The notes: generated by a model not told the origin, from the sequence alone. Numbered from the stretch's first letter, positions 17,052 to 27,185 are shown. The stretch is 64,000 nucleotides of DNA from an uncultured Alphaproteobacteria bacterium (GCA_902618535.1 CACNAV010000005.1:58357-122356), one strand, 5' to 3'. Made by a program: numbers and translations.

Positions 17052-18968
17052 TTATTCTATACTGCAAGAATTTTTTATTTTTTTTAGAAATTCTTTTAAT
17101 TGCATTGAAGCTAATTTATTCTCTGGGAATGATCTTAATGAAATTGTTTTATCTGCGATTTCTTTTTCTCCTATAACAGCAATGTGGGGGACTTTCTCAA
17201 GTGATAAATCTCTAATTTTATAATTTAACTTTTCATTTCTAAAATCAAATTTAAATTTTATACCATCTTTACTGAGATGATTGGCTATAGTTTTTGAATA
17301 CTCTACACAATTATCATTAACTGTAGCTATAGCAACTTGTACTGGCGCAAGCCAGTTGGGTAGTCTTCCAGCATAATTTTCTATTAAAATTCCAATGAAT
17401 CTCTCTAAGGATCCAAAAAAAGCCCTATGTAACATTACTGGGTGCTTTTTAGAACCGTCTTTATCAATGAAATTTGCCCCCAGCCGCGGGGGTAAATTTA
17501 AATCTACTTGCAGTGTTCCACATTGCCATTCTCTTCCAATGGCATCAACTAATACAAATTCAATTTTTGGTCCATAAAAAGCTCCCTCCCCTTTATTAAT
17601 ATTAAATTCTAAATTTAAATTTTTTAGAGAGCTGAGCAATGATTTTTCAAGAAAATCCCATGTATAATCATCGCCAATTCTTTTTTTTGGTCTATCGGAA
17701 AATTTAATCTTAACATTCTCAAATCCAAAATCTTTGTATATATCTAAAGTTAAATTAATAACCTTTTCACATTCTTCTTCCATCTGTTCTTTTAAACAAT
17801 AAATGTGAGCATCATCTTGAGTAAATTCTCTCACTCTCATTAGTCCATGAAGTGCTCCAGAGGGTTCAAACCTAAAAACTTTTCCAAATTCTGCGATCCT
17901 AAGTGGAAGGTCTCTATAACTTCTTAGTGAATTATTATATATTTGTATTCCGCCAGGACAGTTCATTGGTTTCAATGCAAAAATTCTTTCATCATTAGTT
18001 TTAGCAAGATACATATTGTCTTGAAATTTTTCCCAATGGCCAGACTTTTCCCAAAGGGATCTATCTAAAACTGTTGGAGTACTAATTTCAGTGTAGCCAG
18101 AATTTTCTTGTTTATGCCTCATGTAATTCACAAGTTCATTAAAAATTAACCAACCTTTAGGATGCCAAAAGACTGATCCAGGTGCATCATCTTGAAAATG
18201 GAAAAGATCCATTTCCTTTCCTATCTTTCTATGATCTCTTTTTTCTGCCTCCTTTAACATGAATAAATATGAATCTAATTCTTTTTTATTTCTCCACGCT
18301 GTACCATAAATTCTCTGTAACATTTCATTTTTCGAATCACCTCGCCAATATGCTCCAGATACTTTTGTCAATTTAAACTCGCCTATAAATTTTAAATTTG
18401 GAAGATGAGGACCTTTGCACAAATCAAAAAAACTGGTGTCTCCTTGTTGGTAGATTTGAAAATCATTTTCTTGCAGTGAATCATTAATTATTTGTACCTT
18501 GTAAGGCTCATTAAGTTTTTCAAATAATTTGATAGCTTCATTTTTATTTTTTATTTGTTTGTTTACTAAATGGCCCTCTTTAACTATTTTTTTCATTTCA
18601 TCTTCAATATCAGATAGATCATCAGAGGAAATTGAATTTTTTAATAAAACGTCATAATAAAAACCATTTTCAATTGTTGGACCTATTGCTAACTTTGCTT
18701 CTGGGTAAATATTTTTAATGGCTCTTGCCAGAACTTGTGCAGCAGTTGTATGACGCATTATTTCAAGGCCCAACTCATCTTTTGTGGTAATTATGTTTAC
18801 TAATGCATCTTCATAAATAGGGTCGGATAAGTCTTTTTGATCACCATTTACAAGAATCGCAACTGCTTCCTTAGAGAGTGATACTGAAATATCTGTAGCG
18901 ATATCGCTACCTGTTATACCAGACTCATAATTTTTATGCTTTCCGTCAGGGAAGGTAATTTTTAGCAT
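17052..18968 (-). CDS. thrS: Threonine--tRNA ligase
   Basis: The 638-residue product is full length. Domains in order are TGS (residues 1-60), the editing domain with 'HTTAAQVLARA', the class II catalytic core ('ALKPMNCPGG', 'EFGKVFRFEPSGALHGLMRVREFTQ') and the C-terminal anticodon-binding domain ('PVQVAIATV', 'LSLEKVPHIAVIGEKE'). The catalytic zinc ligands Cys (in MNCPG) and His residues are retained. It is the first gene of a reverse-strand cluster that continues with infC. Confidence 0.97.
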   Translation of the reverse strand: MLKITFPDGKHKNYESGITGSDIATDISVSLSKEAVAILVNGDQKDLSDPIYEDALVNIITTKDELGLEIMRHTTAAQVLARAIKNIYPEAKLAIGPTIENGFYYDVLLKNSISSDDLSDIEDEMKKIVKEGHLVNKQIKNKNEAIKLFEKLNEPYKVQIINDSLQENDFQIYQQGDTSFFDLCKGPHLPNLKFIGEFKLTKVSGAYWRGDSKNEMLQRIYGTAWRNKKELDSYLFMLKEAEKRDHRKIGKEMDLFHFQDDAPGSVFWHPKGWLIFNELVNYMRHKQENSGYTEISTPTVLDRSLWEKSGHWEKFQDNMYLAKTNDERIFALKPMNCPGGIQIYNNSLRSYRDLPLRIAEFGKVFRFEPSGALHGLMRVREFTQDDAHIYCLKEQMEEECEKVINLTLDIYKDFGFENVKIKFSDRPKKRIGDDYTWDFLEKSLLSSLKNLNLEFNINKGEGAFYGPKIEFVLVDAIGREWQCGTLQVDLNLPPRLGANFIDKDGSKKHPVMLHRAFFGSLERFIGILIENYAGRLPNWLAPVQVAIATVNDNCVEYSKTIANHLSKDGIKFKFDFRNEKLNYKIRDLSLEKVPHIAVIGEKEIADKTISLRSFPENKLASMQLKEFLKKIKNSCSIE

Positions 18969-19008
18969 TATTTTAATTAGATTAATTGTATTGTTATGTC
19001 AATATTGA

Positions 19009-19935
19009 TCATGGTGAAATAGCTTTCATAATTTTTTCTAATACAATTTCATTGAAAGCCCTATCAGTATTACCAAAAGTTAAGATTTCTGTAAATTTAC
19101 CAATTGGGCCACAAAGATGGGGATTGGAATTTTTAGTAAAAAGGACGATAGTTTTTTTATTTGCTCTTGAAATTATATGAATGGGACCAGTATCATTTCC
19201 TATAGAAAACAATGAATTAGTAGCTAACGATGCAATATCAAAGTAACTAGTTTGTAAGCACAGGTTTTGCACCTCAGGAAATCTTTCTTCAATTTTCATG
19301 CAGGCACGAAAGTCATCTTTTGCACCGATTAGCACTGGTTTGATATTTTTATTGATTAGAAGAGAGACTATTTCAAAAAAAATTTCTATTGGGATTCTTT
19401 TATTTAACCTTTTTCCGGAACCTCCAGGAACTACAAGCGCATATTTTCCAATAATGTTAAATCTATTAGGTATATTATAAAACCAGGATAAGTTTGGTCT
19501 GCCAAAAAACTTTACTTTAGAAAAACTTAACTGATCTTTCTGTCTTTCAATTGTATGCATATTATTACGATCAACATTTAAATGTTTTGTTTTGGAATAC
19601 TTACCAATACCATTGGTATCACAATCCAAGTTTTTAAAAATTTTTAAGTAGCGAGATGATCTCTTTGAAGTTTGAAGATCAAATACGTCTGTAAAACAAA
19701 CTGGATTGATTTTTTTTCGAATTTTATAAATATCATAAAAATAAAGCTTTGATCTTTTTATTGTAAATATTTCCGTGAACCAATTGGACTTATTTAAAAG
19801 TTTATCAAAAGGTTTTTCTGTTAGTAATGAAATGTTTTTACCAAAATGCTTGTAAATTGAATACATTGCATCAAGTGACAGAATCACATCACCCAATCCA
19901 CCAAATTTAATTACCAAAATTTTCTTTTGCTTCAA
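19009..19935 (-). CDS. Glycosyltransferase family 9 (heptosyltransferase-like)
   Basis: This 308-residue GT9 enzyme has the N-terminal 'KILVIKFGGLGDVILSLDAM' and the nucleotide-sugar-binding C-terminal segment 'SIGNDTGPIHIISRANK'. GT9 members add ADP-heptose to the LPS inner core. Neighbouring Kdo and LPS genes in the window support an LPS role, but donor and acceptor cannot be fixed. The start codon overlaps the end of the upstream GT4 gene by 29 bp, so the two form an operon. Confidence 0.88.
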   Translation of the reverse strand: MKQKKILVIKFGGLGDVILSLDAMYSIYKHFGKNISLLTEKPFDKLLNKSNWFTEIFTIKRSKLYFYDIYKIRKKINPVCFTDVFDLQTSKRSSRYLKIFKNLDCDTNGIGKYSKTKHLNVDRNNMHTIERQKDQLSFSKVKFFGRPNLSWFYNIPNRFNIIGKYALVVPGGSGKRLNKRIPIEIFFEIVSLLINKNIKPVLIGAKDDFRACMKIEERFPEVQNLCLQTSYFDIASLATNSLFSIGNDTGPIHIISRANKKTIVLFTKNSNPHLCGPIGKFTEILTFGNTDRAFNEIVLEKIMKAISP

Positions 19936-21073
19936 TTAGTTCCTCATAAACATTAATTGTTTTATCTAGCATTTGTTTTAAGTTAAATTTTTGAATGATT
20001 CTCTTCCTTGCATTACTCCCAATCAAATCCTTTTTTTCTTGTTCCAAATTTAATACATGAAGAATTTTTTCACCAAGAGCCTCTGGGTCACCAGGATTAA
20101 CGAGCCATCCAGAAAAATTATTCTCAATTATTTCTCTAGATCCTCCATGATTTGAGGCAATCACTGGCTTAGTCATAGAAGAAGCCTCTGCTGAAATTCT
20201 TCCAAACGCTTCAGGTTCAATTGAGGTTGATAAAACAATATCTGAAATTGAATAAACAGTCGCCATGTCAGAAATATTTCCACAAAAGATTACCCTGTCA
20301 GTTAATCTCAATTTGTCTAACCTTTTCTTAATTTTTTTTGTAAAACTGTCTTTTTTGTCTTCGGACCCAACTAGTAACATTACAATATTTTGAATAGGGT
20401 TCTTTTTTAAAACATAGTCCAATGCATCAATACCAATAATTTGTCCTTTCCATGAAGATAATCTTCCTGGTAATAAAATGATATGTGATCTTTCAGGTAT
20501 TGATAATTCACTTAAAATTTTTTCTTTCCGAATTTGAGATACAGAGCTAAGATCAAAATTTTTAGTATCTATACCACGGTTTATTTGTACTAGTTTGTTT
20601 TTAACTTCTGGAAAAAAATGTCTAATGTGGTCATCAATAAATTTTGAAATTGAAATAATTTTATCGCCATAAGTCATCACCTTATTGTAAGATTTTTTGA
20701 GAAAGTTTTTATTACCACTATAAGTACCGTGATAAGTTGTTACATAAGGAATCTTCCTTTTTTTTATCTCAGAAGTAAAGCAAAAAGATGGCCATCTACT
20801 TCTTACATGGACTAAATCAGGTTTTATTTGATCAAGTAATTTTCTAAATTTTCCTCGTGATGATAAAAAATTAATTAGACCTTTTTTATTAATATCTATC
20901 TTGTGATGACTTACCCCTTTATACTTATATCTATCCGCCATTTCTCCACCTGATGAAATAATTACAGAGTTATATTTTCTTTTTGAAAGCTCTCTGGCTA
21001 CATCCAAGGTACCTCTTTCAACACCTCCATTAATTTTATCGAGAGATGGAAGTATTTGTAAAATTGTTTTCAT
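19907..21073 (-). CDS. Glycosyltransferase family 4
   Basis: This 388-residue GT-B enzyme begins with 'QILPSLDKINGGVERGTLDVA', typical of GT4 enzymes of the WaaG/PimA type. The Rossmann C-domain shows 'HIILLPGRLSSWKGQ' and the E-x7-E motif in 'PEAFGRISAE', followed by 'PVIASNHGGSREII'. It transfers a sugar from a nucleotide donor, probably onto LPS core or another surface glycan. It is flanked by the GT9 gene (overlap) and an SDR-fold gene 2 bp upstream. Confidence 0.88.
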   Translation of the reverse strand: MKTILQILPSLDKINGGVERGTLDVARELSKRKYNSVIISSGGEMADRYKYKGVSHHKIDINKKGLINFLSSRGKFRKLLDQIKPDLVHVRSRWPSFCFTSEIKKRKIPYVTTYHGTYSGNKNFLKKSYNKVMTYGDKIISISKFIDDHIRHFFPEVKNKLVQINRGIDTKNFDLSSVSQIRKEKILSELSIPERSHIILLPGRLSSWKGQIIGIDALDYVLKKNPIQNIVMLLVGSEDKKDSFTKKIKKRLDKLRLTDRVIFCGNISDMATVYSISDIVLSTSIEPEAFGRISAEASSMTKPVIASNHGGSREIIENNFSGWLVNPGDPEALGEKILHVLNLEQEKKDLIGSNARKRIIQKFNLKQMLDKTINVYEELIEAKENFGN

Positions 21074-21075
21074 GT

Positions 21076-21936
21076 TTAAATCTCAAGTATTCTTTTAAGC
21101 CCTAATTTATAATTTCCATATTTAGGTGTCCAATCTAATATTTTTTTTATTTTTAAATTTCTGACTCTTTTATTATCAAAATAAAAACTTCGAATTTTTT
21201 CATCCAATCTTGGATCATCATAATTTAGAGTTTTAATATTAGAAATTTTAATCAAGGATGCAGCATATCTGACAATTTCACATGATTGACAGGGCATATC
21301 ATCAGATAAGTTAAAAATTTCACCAGGAGTTGGATTATTAATACTTTTGTTGATTGCTGAACCAATATCTTCAACATAAACACGAGAAAAAAAATGGTCT
21401 TTTTTGATTATTTCAGTTAATTGACCATTTCTGACTTTATCAAAAACTGATCGACCAGGTCCATATATTCCTGGGAGTCTAAAAATGTGAATAGGTAAAC
21501 TATTCAATCTAAACAAGTTTAGATGATCAACTTCACATTTTTTTCTTAGAATTCCTCTTGATGTTTTAGGAACAAGCGTAGAATTTTCATCAACCCAATC
21601 ACCGTCATAGTTACCATAAACACTGGTGGAAGAAAAATAACCAAACCATCTTAGTTTTTTTTTATTTTCTAAAATGTTTTCCTTTAAATTATTTATTACA
21701 ATATCTCCGTGCTCAGTTGGAGGTATTGAATTTAAAATAAATGAAACATCTTTTAATAATATTTCTTTATCCTTTAAAAAATCGTTAAAACAGAGTCTTT
21801 TTAAATTATACTTTTTATCGTCAGAGCTTTCTTTTATTTCAAAATTATGAGTACATATAATTTCACAATTTTTTGGTAGTAAAGGAATAATATATTTTGA
21901 GCAGTATCCTGCACCAAAAAAAATAAATTTTATCAT
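21076..21936 (-). CDS. NAD-dependent epimerase/dehydratase-like (extended SDR) protein
   Basis: The Rossmann-fold protein has an N-terminal 'IKFIFFGAGYCSKY' that departs from the GxxGxxG pattern but resembles the YeeZ-like SDR group. Further landmarks are 'YFSSTSVYG', the 'RLPGIYGPGRS' region and 'VYVEDIGSAI'. The catalytic YxxxK is not obvious, so it may bind NAD(P) without standard epimerase activity. The chosen start is the ATG at 21936, which overlaps the LysR stop as ATGA; an ATG at 21966 lies within the LysR gene. It may act on nucleotide sugars, given its GT neighbours (inference). Confidence 0.75.
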   Translation of the reverse strand: MIKFIFFGAGYCSKYIIPLLPKNCEIICTHNFEIKESSDDKKYNLKRLCFNDFLKDKEILLKDVSFILNSIPPTEHGDIVINNLKENILENKKKLRWFGYFSSTSVYGNYDGDWVDENSTLVPKTSRGILRKKCEVDHLNLFRLNSLPIHIFRLPGIYGPGRSVFDKVRNGQLTEIIKKDHFFSRVYVEDIGSAINKSINNPTPGEIFNLSDDMPCQSCEIVRYAASLIKISNIKTLNYDDPRLDEKIRSFYFDNKRVRNLKIKKILDWTPKYGNYKLGLKRILEI

Positions 21937-22829
21937 AGATCTACTTTGATTTGTTTTTTTATCCAATCAAATGAAGGATGGCTTGATAATTCATTATGCC
22001 AGATTAATTTTGTTTGCCTTTTTTCCAATTCTATTGGTAAATCTGCAATAATAAAATCATAATTTTTAGCCATTCTTTGGGCTGTTTTAGAGGGTAAAGT
22101 AAGCAGTAGGTCAGAATTTTTTAAAATTAGTGGAGCCATTGTTACTAAATCTATTCTCACAAAAATTTCTCTTTCAAGGTTAAGCTGACTTAGTGACCTA
22201 TCAATCGGGGCTGTTGGAGCGTCATGTGGTGCAACTCTTAGATGCTTTGAGGAAAGGTACTGCTCGATTGAAAGTCTATTTTCTTTAGATAAGTTGTGGG
22301 ATTTATTCATCATACAAACATATTTTTCTATAAATAGTTCAATAAACCCGAATCTATTTGGTACTATCTCAAATCTACCAATTGCAAAATCAATATCATT
22401 ACTATCAAGTAATTTAACAGCTGCTGAACCTTGCTCTGACCTAATCCTGAGCGAAGACTTAGGTGATTTTTTTTCTAGGAAACTAACTAAATTAGGAATT
22501 ATTAAAGGAGCAACGTCATCAGAAATAGATATTCTGTAAAGTTTTTCAGCTGTTTCTGGATTAAAGTTAATTGTAGACAAGGCAAATTCAAGGTTGTTCA
22601 ACGCACCTTTAACCGGTATGGAAAGTTCTACAGCCCTAGGAGTTGGCCTCATACCTTTAGGTCCTCTAATAAATAATTCATCATTAACAAGGTATCTCAA
22701 TCTGTTAAGAGCATTACTCATTGCTGGTTGTGTTATTCCAATTTTTTTACTGGCTCTTGTAACATTTCTTTCTTCAAAAAGTGTTTTAAAAACTATAAGA
22801 AGATTTAAATCAAAATTTCTGATATTCAT
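21933..22829 (-). CDS. LysR family transcriptional regulator
   Basis: The regulator is about 298 residues long, with an N-terminal winged helix-turn-helix: 'FDLNLLIVFKTLFEERNVTRA', 'IGITQPAMSNALNRLR' and 'ELFIRGPKGMRPTPRA'. A periplasmic-binding-protein-like effector domain follows. The start chosen is ATG 22829, which places FDLN at the usual position; an ATG at 22850 adds seven residues. It is divergent from uppP across about 95 bp, so uppP and the downstream SDR gene are candidate targets. No effector can be inferred. Confidence 0.9.
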   Translation of the reverse strand: MNIRNFDLNLLIVFKTLFEERNVTRASKKIGITQPAMSNALNRLRYLVNDELFIRGPKGMRPTPRAVELSIPVKGALNNLEFALSTINFNPETAEKLYRISISDDVAPLIIPNLVSFLEKKSPKSSLRIRSEQGSAAVKLLDSNDIDFAIGRFEIVPNRFGFIELFIEKYVCMMNKSHNLSKENRLSIEQYLSSKHLRVAPHDAPTAPIDRSLSQLNLEREIFVRIDLVTMAPLILKNSDLLLTLPSKTAQRMAKNYDFIIADLPIELEKRQTKLIWHNELSSHPSFDWIKKQIKVDL

Positions 22830-22923
22830 AAAATGAATTGTATTGATCATTTTTATTTTTTAAAGAAATTTTTAGTTTTTGGGTTTTTTTTATGTATGAT
22901 ATTTTATAGACAAGGAAATTATT

Positions 22924-23739
22924 ATGCATTTGATCATTCTATTTGCCTTACTTCAAGGTTTTACAGAATTCATTCCTGTAAGCTCTCAAGGACACCTAAT
23001 TATTTTTAATAATTTTTTTAATATAAATATAATGTCCAATATAACTATTCTTGAGGCTAATGTAATAGCACACGCTGGATCTTTAGTTGCGGTTTGTTTA
23101 TATTACAGTAAGCAAATTTTTTCACTATTTATTTCTTTACGGCATATAGTAAGACCTGATATTGACAAAAATTCAACATTAGTAATTCAGCTCATAATAG
23201 CTACGTTTCCTATATTATTGTGTGGGTTTTTTTTTTCTAAATATTTTAATTATGATGACAAAAGCCTGCTATTAATAATTGGAATAACCAGTATTTTTTT
23301 TGGTGCTATTCTCTTTTTTTTTGACCGGTTTTGTTTAACTGTAAAAGGAGGTCGAGAAATGAATTTTTTAACTTCTTTATTCGTTGGTATTTTTCAGTGT
23401 CTTGCTTTGATACCTGGGGTAAGTAGAGCAGGTTCAATTATTATTTTCCTTCGTTTCTCTGGTTATAATAGAAATTTTGCAGTTTTTTTCTCAAACCTTT
23501 TAAGTATACCAGTGATTTTTGGAGCAACCGTATTTGTAATCCACCAAAATCAAGAGATTTTTATGTTAACCGAATACTTCAATTTACATTCAATTGGAAT
23601 TTTCTTTTTTAGTCTAATATTTTCTTTGATTTTTTTAAGATTTTTAATTTCTTGGGTAAAGAATTCATCGTTTTTAATTTTTGCTATTTATCGGATAATA
23701 TTTGGAGGCGTTTTAATTTACTTATTTATTGTATATTAA
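22924..23739 (+). CDS. uppP: Undecaprenyl-diphosphatase UppP (BacA)
   Basis: This 271-residue polytopic membrane enzyme recycles undecaprenyl pyrophosphate to the monophosphate carrier used for peptidoglycan and O-antigen. The catalytic motifs are 'QGFTEFIPVSSQGHL' near the N-terminus and 'LIPGVSRAGS' in the middle, with about eight hydrophobic helices. A clear Shine-Dalgarno AAGGA (22912-22916) lies 7 nt before the ATG. It is divergent from the LysR gene. Confidence 0.95.
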   Translation: MHLIILFALLQGFTEFIPVSSQGHLIIFNNFFNINIMSNITILEANVIAHAGSLVAVCLYYSKQIFSLFISLRHIVRPDIDKNSTLVIQLIIATFPILLCGFFFSKYFNYDDKSLLLIIGITSIFFGAILFFFDRFCLTVKGGREMNFLTSLFVGIFQCLALIPGVSRAGSIIIFLRFSGYNRNFAVFFSNLLSIPVIFGATVFVIHQNQEIFMLTEYFNLHSIGIFFFSLIFSLIFLRFLISWVKNSSFLIFAIYRIIFGGVLIYLFIVY

Positions 23740-23781
23740 ACCTATAAATAATTTATCTATCTTTTATAAATTTTAAATTTT

Positions 23782-24555
23782 ATGGCTTTAAAATCTTTAA
23801 AAATTTTAACAACCGGTACAAGGAGAGGGTTTGGTAAATTTATAGCAAAAAAACTTAACACTTATAAATTTGACAGAAGTTTAAAATTTTGCGACTTGGA
23901 CAAAAATTATGATGTGATCATACACTGTGCTAGTAATTCTTGTAAAAACATTCTATCAAATGATTTTTACAAATTTTCATATGATAATTTTTTTCTTACT
24001 ACTGAGCTACTAAAGTTAAACTTTAAGCATTTCATCTTTATCTCTTCAATAGGAATTTATCCACAGTCTCACAAAGTTTATAATGAAGAAAGCAACTTTG
24101 AAATTAAAACAAGAAATAATTATGAATTTTTAAAAATTTTGAGTGAAAATTTCATTCAGAAATCTTCAAAAAAATTTACTATTTTAAGAGTTGCAGGTCT
24201 TTTAGACAAATCTTCAAGAATCAATTCAATTCAAAAAATAATTTCTAACAATAATAAAAGGATCTCTTTATCTCCCAACTCTACTTTAAATTATATTCTT
24301 TATGAAGACTTATTAAATTTTATAGAAATTGTAATGAAGCAAAAAAAATTTGGAATTTTTAATGTTTCAGCAAGTAAAAATATAAAATTGATTGATCTCA
24401 AAAATAAATTGAACTTAAGTAATGTTAAATTTGGTAATTACGATTACTTAACACCAAAAATAGATAACACTAAAGCAAGAAAAGAGTATGCTAATTTAAA
24501 ATTTACAACGTATCAGAACATTAAAAAATACATAAAAAAAAATAAGAAAAATTAA
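23782..24555 (+). CDS. NAD(P)-binding SDR-family protein
   Basis: The 257-residue Rossmann-like protein begins 'LKILTTGTRRGFGKFIAKKL' and contains 'VIIHCASNS', 'FIFISSIGIYP' and a Y-x3-K-like 'YEFLKILSENFI'. This matches extended SDRs acting on nucleotide sugars. The 'ILRVAGLL' and 'YILYEDLLNFI' segments fit the substrate domain. The C-terminus is lysine-rich. It follows uppP by 42 bp. The substrate is unknown. Confidence 0.72.
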   Translation: MALKSLKILTTGTRRGFGKFIAKKLNTYKFDRSLKFCDLDKNYDVIIHCASNSCKNILSNDFYKFSYDNFFLTTELLKLNFKHFIFISSIGIYPQSHKVYNEESNFEIKTRNNYEFLKILSENFIQKSSKKFTILRVAGLLDKSSRINSIQKIISNNNKRISLSPNSTLNYILYEDLLNFIEIVMKQKKFGIFNVSASKNIKLIDLKNKLNLSNVKFGNYDYLTPKIDNTKARKEYANLKFTTYQNIKKYIKKNKKN

Positions 24556-24566
24556 TCCACAAAAAT

Positions 24567-25520
24567 TTAAAGGTAAGTTTTTAATGAGGTTTCCATACTT
24601 AAAGGGTTTGTTACAACTGTTTTAAGATTTTTTAACCCTTTTTTTGAAATACTGTCGTATTTCAGTAATGTTATTTGATCTCTAGTTAAAAGTGATCCAG
24701 GTAAACGTTCTAAAAAAAAAGCCATTATTTTAGCCTGAAAAAAAGGAATAGGGATATAAAGGCGTGTTCTTTTTTTATGCTGTAAGATTAAATCAAAGAT
24801 TTGACTAAATGATTTTATAGAAGGTCCTGTGACCTCGTAAGTTTTATTTTTCTTATCAATCATTCTTATCAAAAATTTCGATAAATCGCCAACATATATA
24901 GGTTGAAACCTTACTTTTTTTTCAAAGTTGAGAATTTTAAAAATATTTTTAGAGAGTTTTATAAAAGGGGTTCCTATCAACGGAAGAAAAGGACTGAATT
25001 TTGACAGCTTAGAAAAAAAATTTGTAAAATTGTCTCCCTTCCCAAAAACAACTCCTGGTCTGACAATTACTGCATTCGAAAATTCTTTTTTTAATTCAAT
25101 CTCTCCGTTATATTTTGATAATGCATATTTAGAATCTTTAATGATATCAACATTTAGTGCAGAAACATGAATATAGCTTTTAACTTTATTTAAGTTAACA
25201 CTTTTTGCAATCATTCTCGGAATCTCTGTATGAACGAACTTGAACTTTGACGTTTTATTTTCGGCTAGAATACCTACTAAATTAAAAACAATATCATAAT
25301 CACATATTGCTTTATTAATGGCTGACTGTTCATACACAATTTCTTCAAATGAAACTTGACCGGGTTCACTTGCAAAAAAAATCTTTTTTTTCGGTTTTTT
25401 TTGTTTAGTTACAATTTTTATCTCACAAGCTTCTTCACATAAATGATTCACAAGATGTGAGCCAATAAAGCCGTTACCGCCAAAAACGACAACTTTTTTT
25501 CCTCTCAAATTAGAGCTCAT
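24567..25520 (-). CDS. Complex I NDUFA9-like NAD(P)H-binding protein
   Basis: This 317-residue atypical SDR has the dinucleotide motif 'VVVFGGNGFIGSHLV'. It continues with 'DIVFNLVGILAE', 'YIHVSALNVD', the partial active site 'SKYALSKYNGE' and 'VIVRPGVVFGKGDNF', the pattern of the NDUFA9/ubiquinone-complex-associated group. In mitochondria this subunit stabilises the junction of complex I arms; in bacteria the role is uncertain and may involve quinone or lipid-linked chemistry. It is convergent with the preceding SDR gene (11 bp apart). Confidence 0.88.
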   Translation of the reverse strand: MSSNLRGKKVVVFGGNGFIGSHLVNHLCEEACEIKIVTKQKKPKKKIFFASEPGQVSFEEIVYEQSAINKAICDYDIVFNLVGILAENKTSKFKFVHTEIPRMIAKSVNLNKVKSYIHVSALNVDIIKDSKYALSKYNGEIELKKEFSNAVIVRPGVVFGKGDNFTNFFSKLSKFSPFLPLIGTPFIKLSKNIFKILNFEKKVRFQPIYVGDLSKFLIRMIDKKNKTYEVTGPSIKSFSQIFDLILQHKKRTRLYIPIPFFQAKIMAFFLERLPGSLLTRDQITLLKYDSISKKGLKNLKTVVTNPLSMETSLKTYL

Positions 25521-25584
25521 TTTTTTATGTAAACTCCTTGTAAGTTAGTTTTTAAGTAATATCATAACTAATATTATTCAAGAA

Positions 25585-26232
25585 ATGAAAACTTTTAATT
25601 TTGGTGATACGAAGGTTTATTTACACAAAGATGATCTTCCAGATTCTGTAGAATTTACCAAAGAGGTCGCTGTAGATTCTGAAACAACAGGACTTTCTTT
25701 AGTAAGAGATAGGCTTTGTTTACTTCAAATTGCAACATCAAAAAATGAATGCCATCTGATAAAATTTGAAAAAATTGATTCCCAAAAGAAAATTGTGTCT
25801 AAAAATATCATAAATTTGTTTGAAAATGAAAAAATTATTAAGGTTTTTCATTATGCAAGATTTGATATTGCTGTAATAAAAAAAGCCTTTGAAGTAAGTT
25901 GTCGAAACATTTTTTGCACAAAAATTGCTTCTAAACTTGTTAGAACTTATACAGACAAGCATGGTTTGAAAGATTTGTGTAAAGAGCTTCTAGACAAAGA
26001 TTTAAATAAAACACAACAATCTTCAGATTGGTCTGCAAAAGAATTATCTTCGAATCAACTAAAATACGCCTCTAATGATGTTATTTTTTTAATAGAACTT
26101 AAACAAATACTTCAATCGATGTTAAAAAGAGAGGGCAGATATGAATTATCGCAAAAATTATTTACTTTTCTCTCGACCAGAGTAGAACTAGATTTTTTAG
26201 GATGGAATGATATTGATATCTTTTCACATTAA
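25585..26232 (+). CDS. rnd: Ribonuclease D, short form (DEDDy 3'-5' exonuclease)
   Basis: This 215-residue exonuclease has the DEDD motifs in order: 'AVDSETTGLSLVRD' (Exo I), 'VFHYARFDIAVI' (Exo II) and 'YASNDVIFLIEL' (Exo III, DEDDy type). The C-terminal HRDC domains of E. coli RNase D are absent; single-domain forms of about 200 residues are usual in alphaproteobacteria. It trims tRNA 3' ends and other stable RNAs. It opens the rnd-kdsD-lptC-lptA-lptB-hpf-ptsN run, with short gaps. Confidence 0.92.
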   Translation: MKTFNFGDTKVYLHKDDLPDSVEFTKEVAVDSETTGLSLVRDRLCLLQIATSKNECHLIKFEKIDSQKKIVSKNIINLFENEKIIKVFHYARFDIAVIKKAFEVSCRNIFCTKIASKLVRTYTDKHGLKDLCKELLDKDLNKTQQSSDWSAKELSSNQLKYASNDVIFLIELKQILQSMLKREGRYELSQKLFTFLSTRVELDFLGWNDIDIFSH

Positions 26233-26240
26233 GAATTAGA

Positions 26241-27179
26241 ATGACTTTTTCTATTGGACAGAATGTAATTGACATTGAAATTAAAGCCTTAAAACTTTTA
26301 AAAAAAAGCATAAATAGAAATCAATTTGAAACGGCAATTAATTTTCTTTATAAAACCACCGGAAAAATTATAATCTCCGGGATAGGGAAGAGTGGTCATA
26401 TCGCTTCAAAAATTTCTTCCACACTCTCATCAGTTGGTTCCTCTTCTTTTTTTTTACATCCCTCCGAAGCCAACCATGGCGACCTTGGTATGATTACAAA
26501 AAAGGACTGTATGGTTTTAATATCAAATTCTGGAGAAAGCTCAGAGTTAATTAATTTAATTTTATTTTGCAAAAAAATAAATATTCCAATTGTATCTATA
26601 ACTAGCGAAGAAAAAAGTACCTTAGCCAAACAGTCCTCTGCAGTATTGCTTATACCTAAAAGCGTGGAAGCTTGTCCTCTAGAATTAGCACCAACTAGTT
26701 CTACCACTTGTACACTAGTTATCGGTGATGCACTAGCTATAACTCTTCTCAGAAAAAGAAGATTTACATCTAGAGATTTCCTTAAACTTCATCCTGGCGG
26801 AAAGTTAGGTAGACTTTTGTTAAAAGTAAGTGATATTATGAAAACTCATAAACTTATACCACTAATTGAACAAGATAAAAATGTTAGTGAAGCAATTTTA
26901 GAAATGACATCAAAGGGTCAGGGTTGTGTTGGGGTGCTTTCCAAAAAATATAACTCCTTGATAGGAATTATAACAGACGGTGACTTAAGGAGATTTATGT
27001 CAAAAAGCTTACTTGAAAAAAAAGTAACAGAAATAATGACAAAAAATCCTAAAACATTATCTCCGGATACTCTAGTAGATGAGGCAATCAAACTTATGAA
27101 CAAACAATCAATTACAAATTATTTCATAACAAAAAAGAAAAAACCAATAGGCATAATTCATTTACACGATATTCTATGA
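26241..27179 (+). CDS. kdsD: Arabinose-5-phosphate isomerase (KdsD/KpsF)
   Basis: This 312-residue enzyme interconverts ribulose-5-P and arabinose-5-P, the first step to Kdo. The N-terminal SIS domain has 'IISGIGKSGHIASKI', 'LHPSEANHGDLGMI' and 'ISNSGESSEL'. 'GDALAITLL' and 'HPGGKLGRLL' precede two C-terminal CBS domains. It is positioned before the Lpt genes, as in most alphaproteobacteria, consistent with LPS synthesis. Confidence 0.95.
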   Translation: MTFSIGQNVIDIEIKALKLLKKSINRNQFETAINFLYKTTGKIIISGIGKSGHIASKISSTLSSVGSSSFFLHPSEANHGDLGMITKKDCMVLISNSGESSELINLILFCKKINIPIVSITSEEKSTLAKQSSAVLLIPKSVEACPLELAPTSSTTCTLVIGDALAITLLRKRRFTSRDFLKLHPGGKLGRLLLKVSDIMKTHKLIPLIEQDKNVSEAILEMTSKGQGCVGVLSKKYNSLIGIITDGDLRRFMSKSLLEKKVTEIMTKNPKTLSPDTLVDEAIKLMNKQSITNYFITKKKKPIGIIHLHDIL

Positions 27180-27185
27180 GTAAAT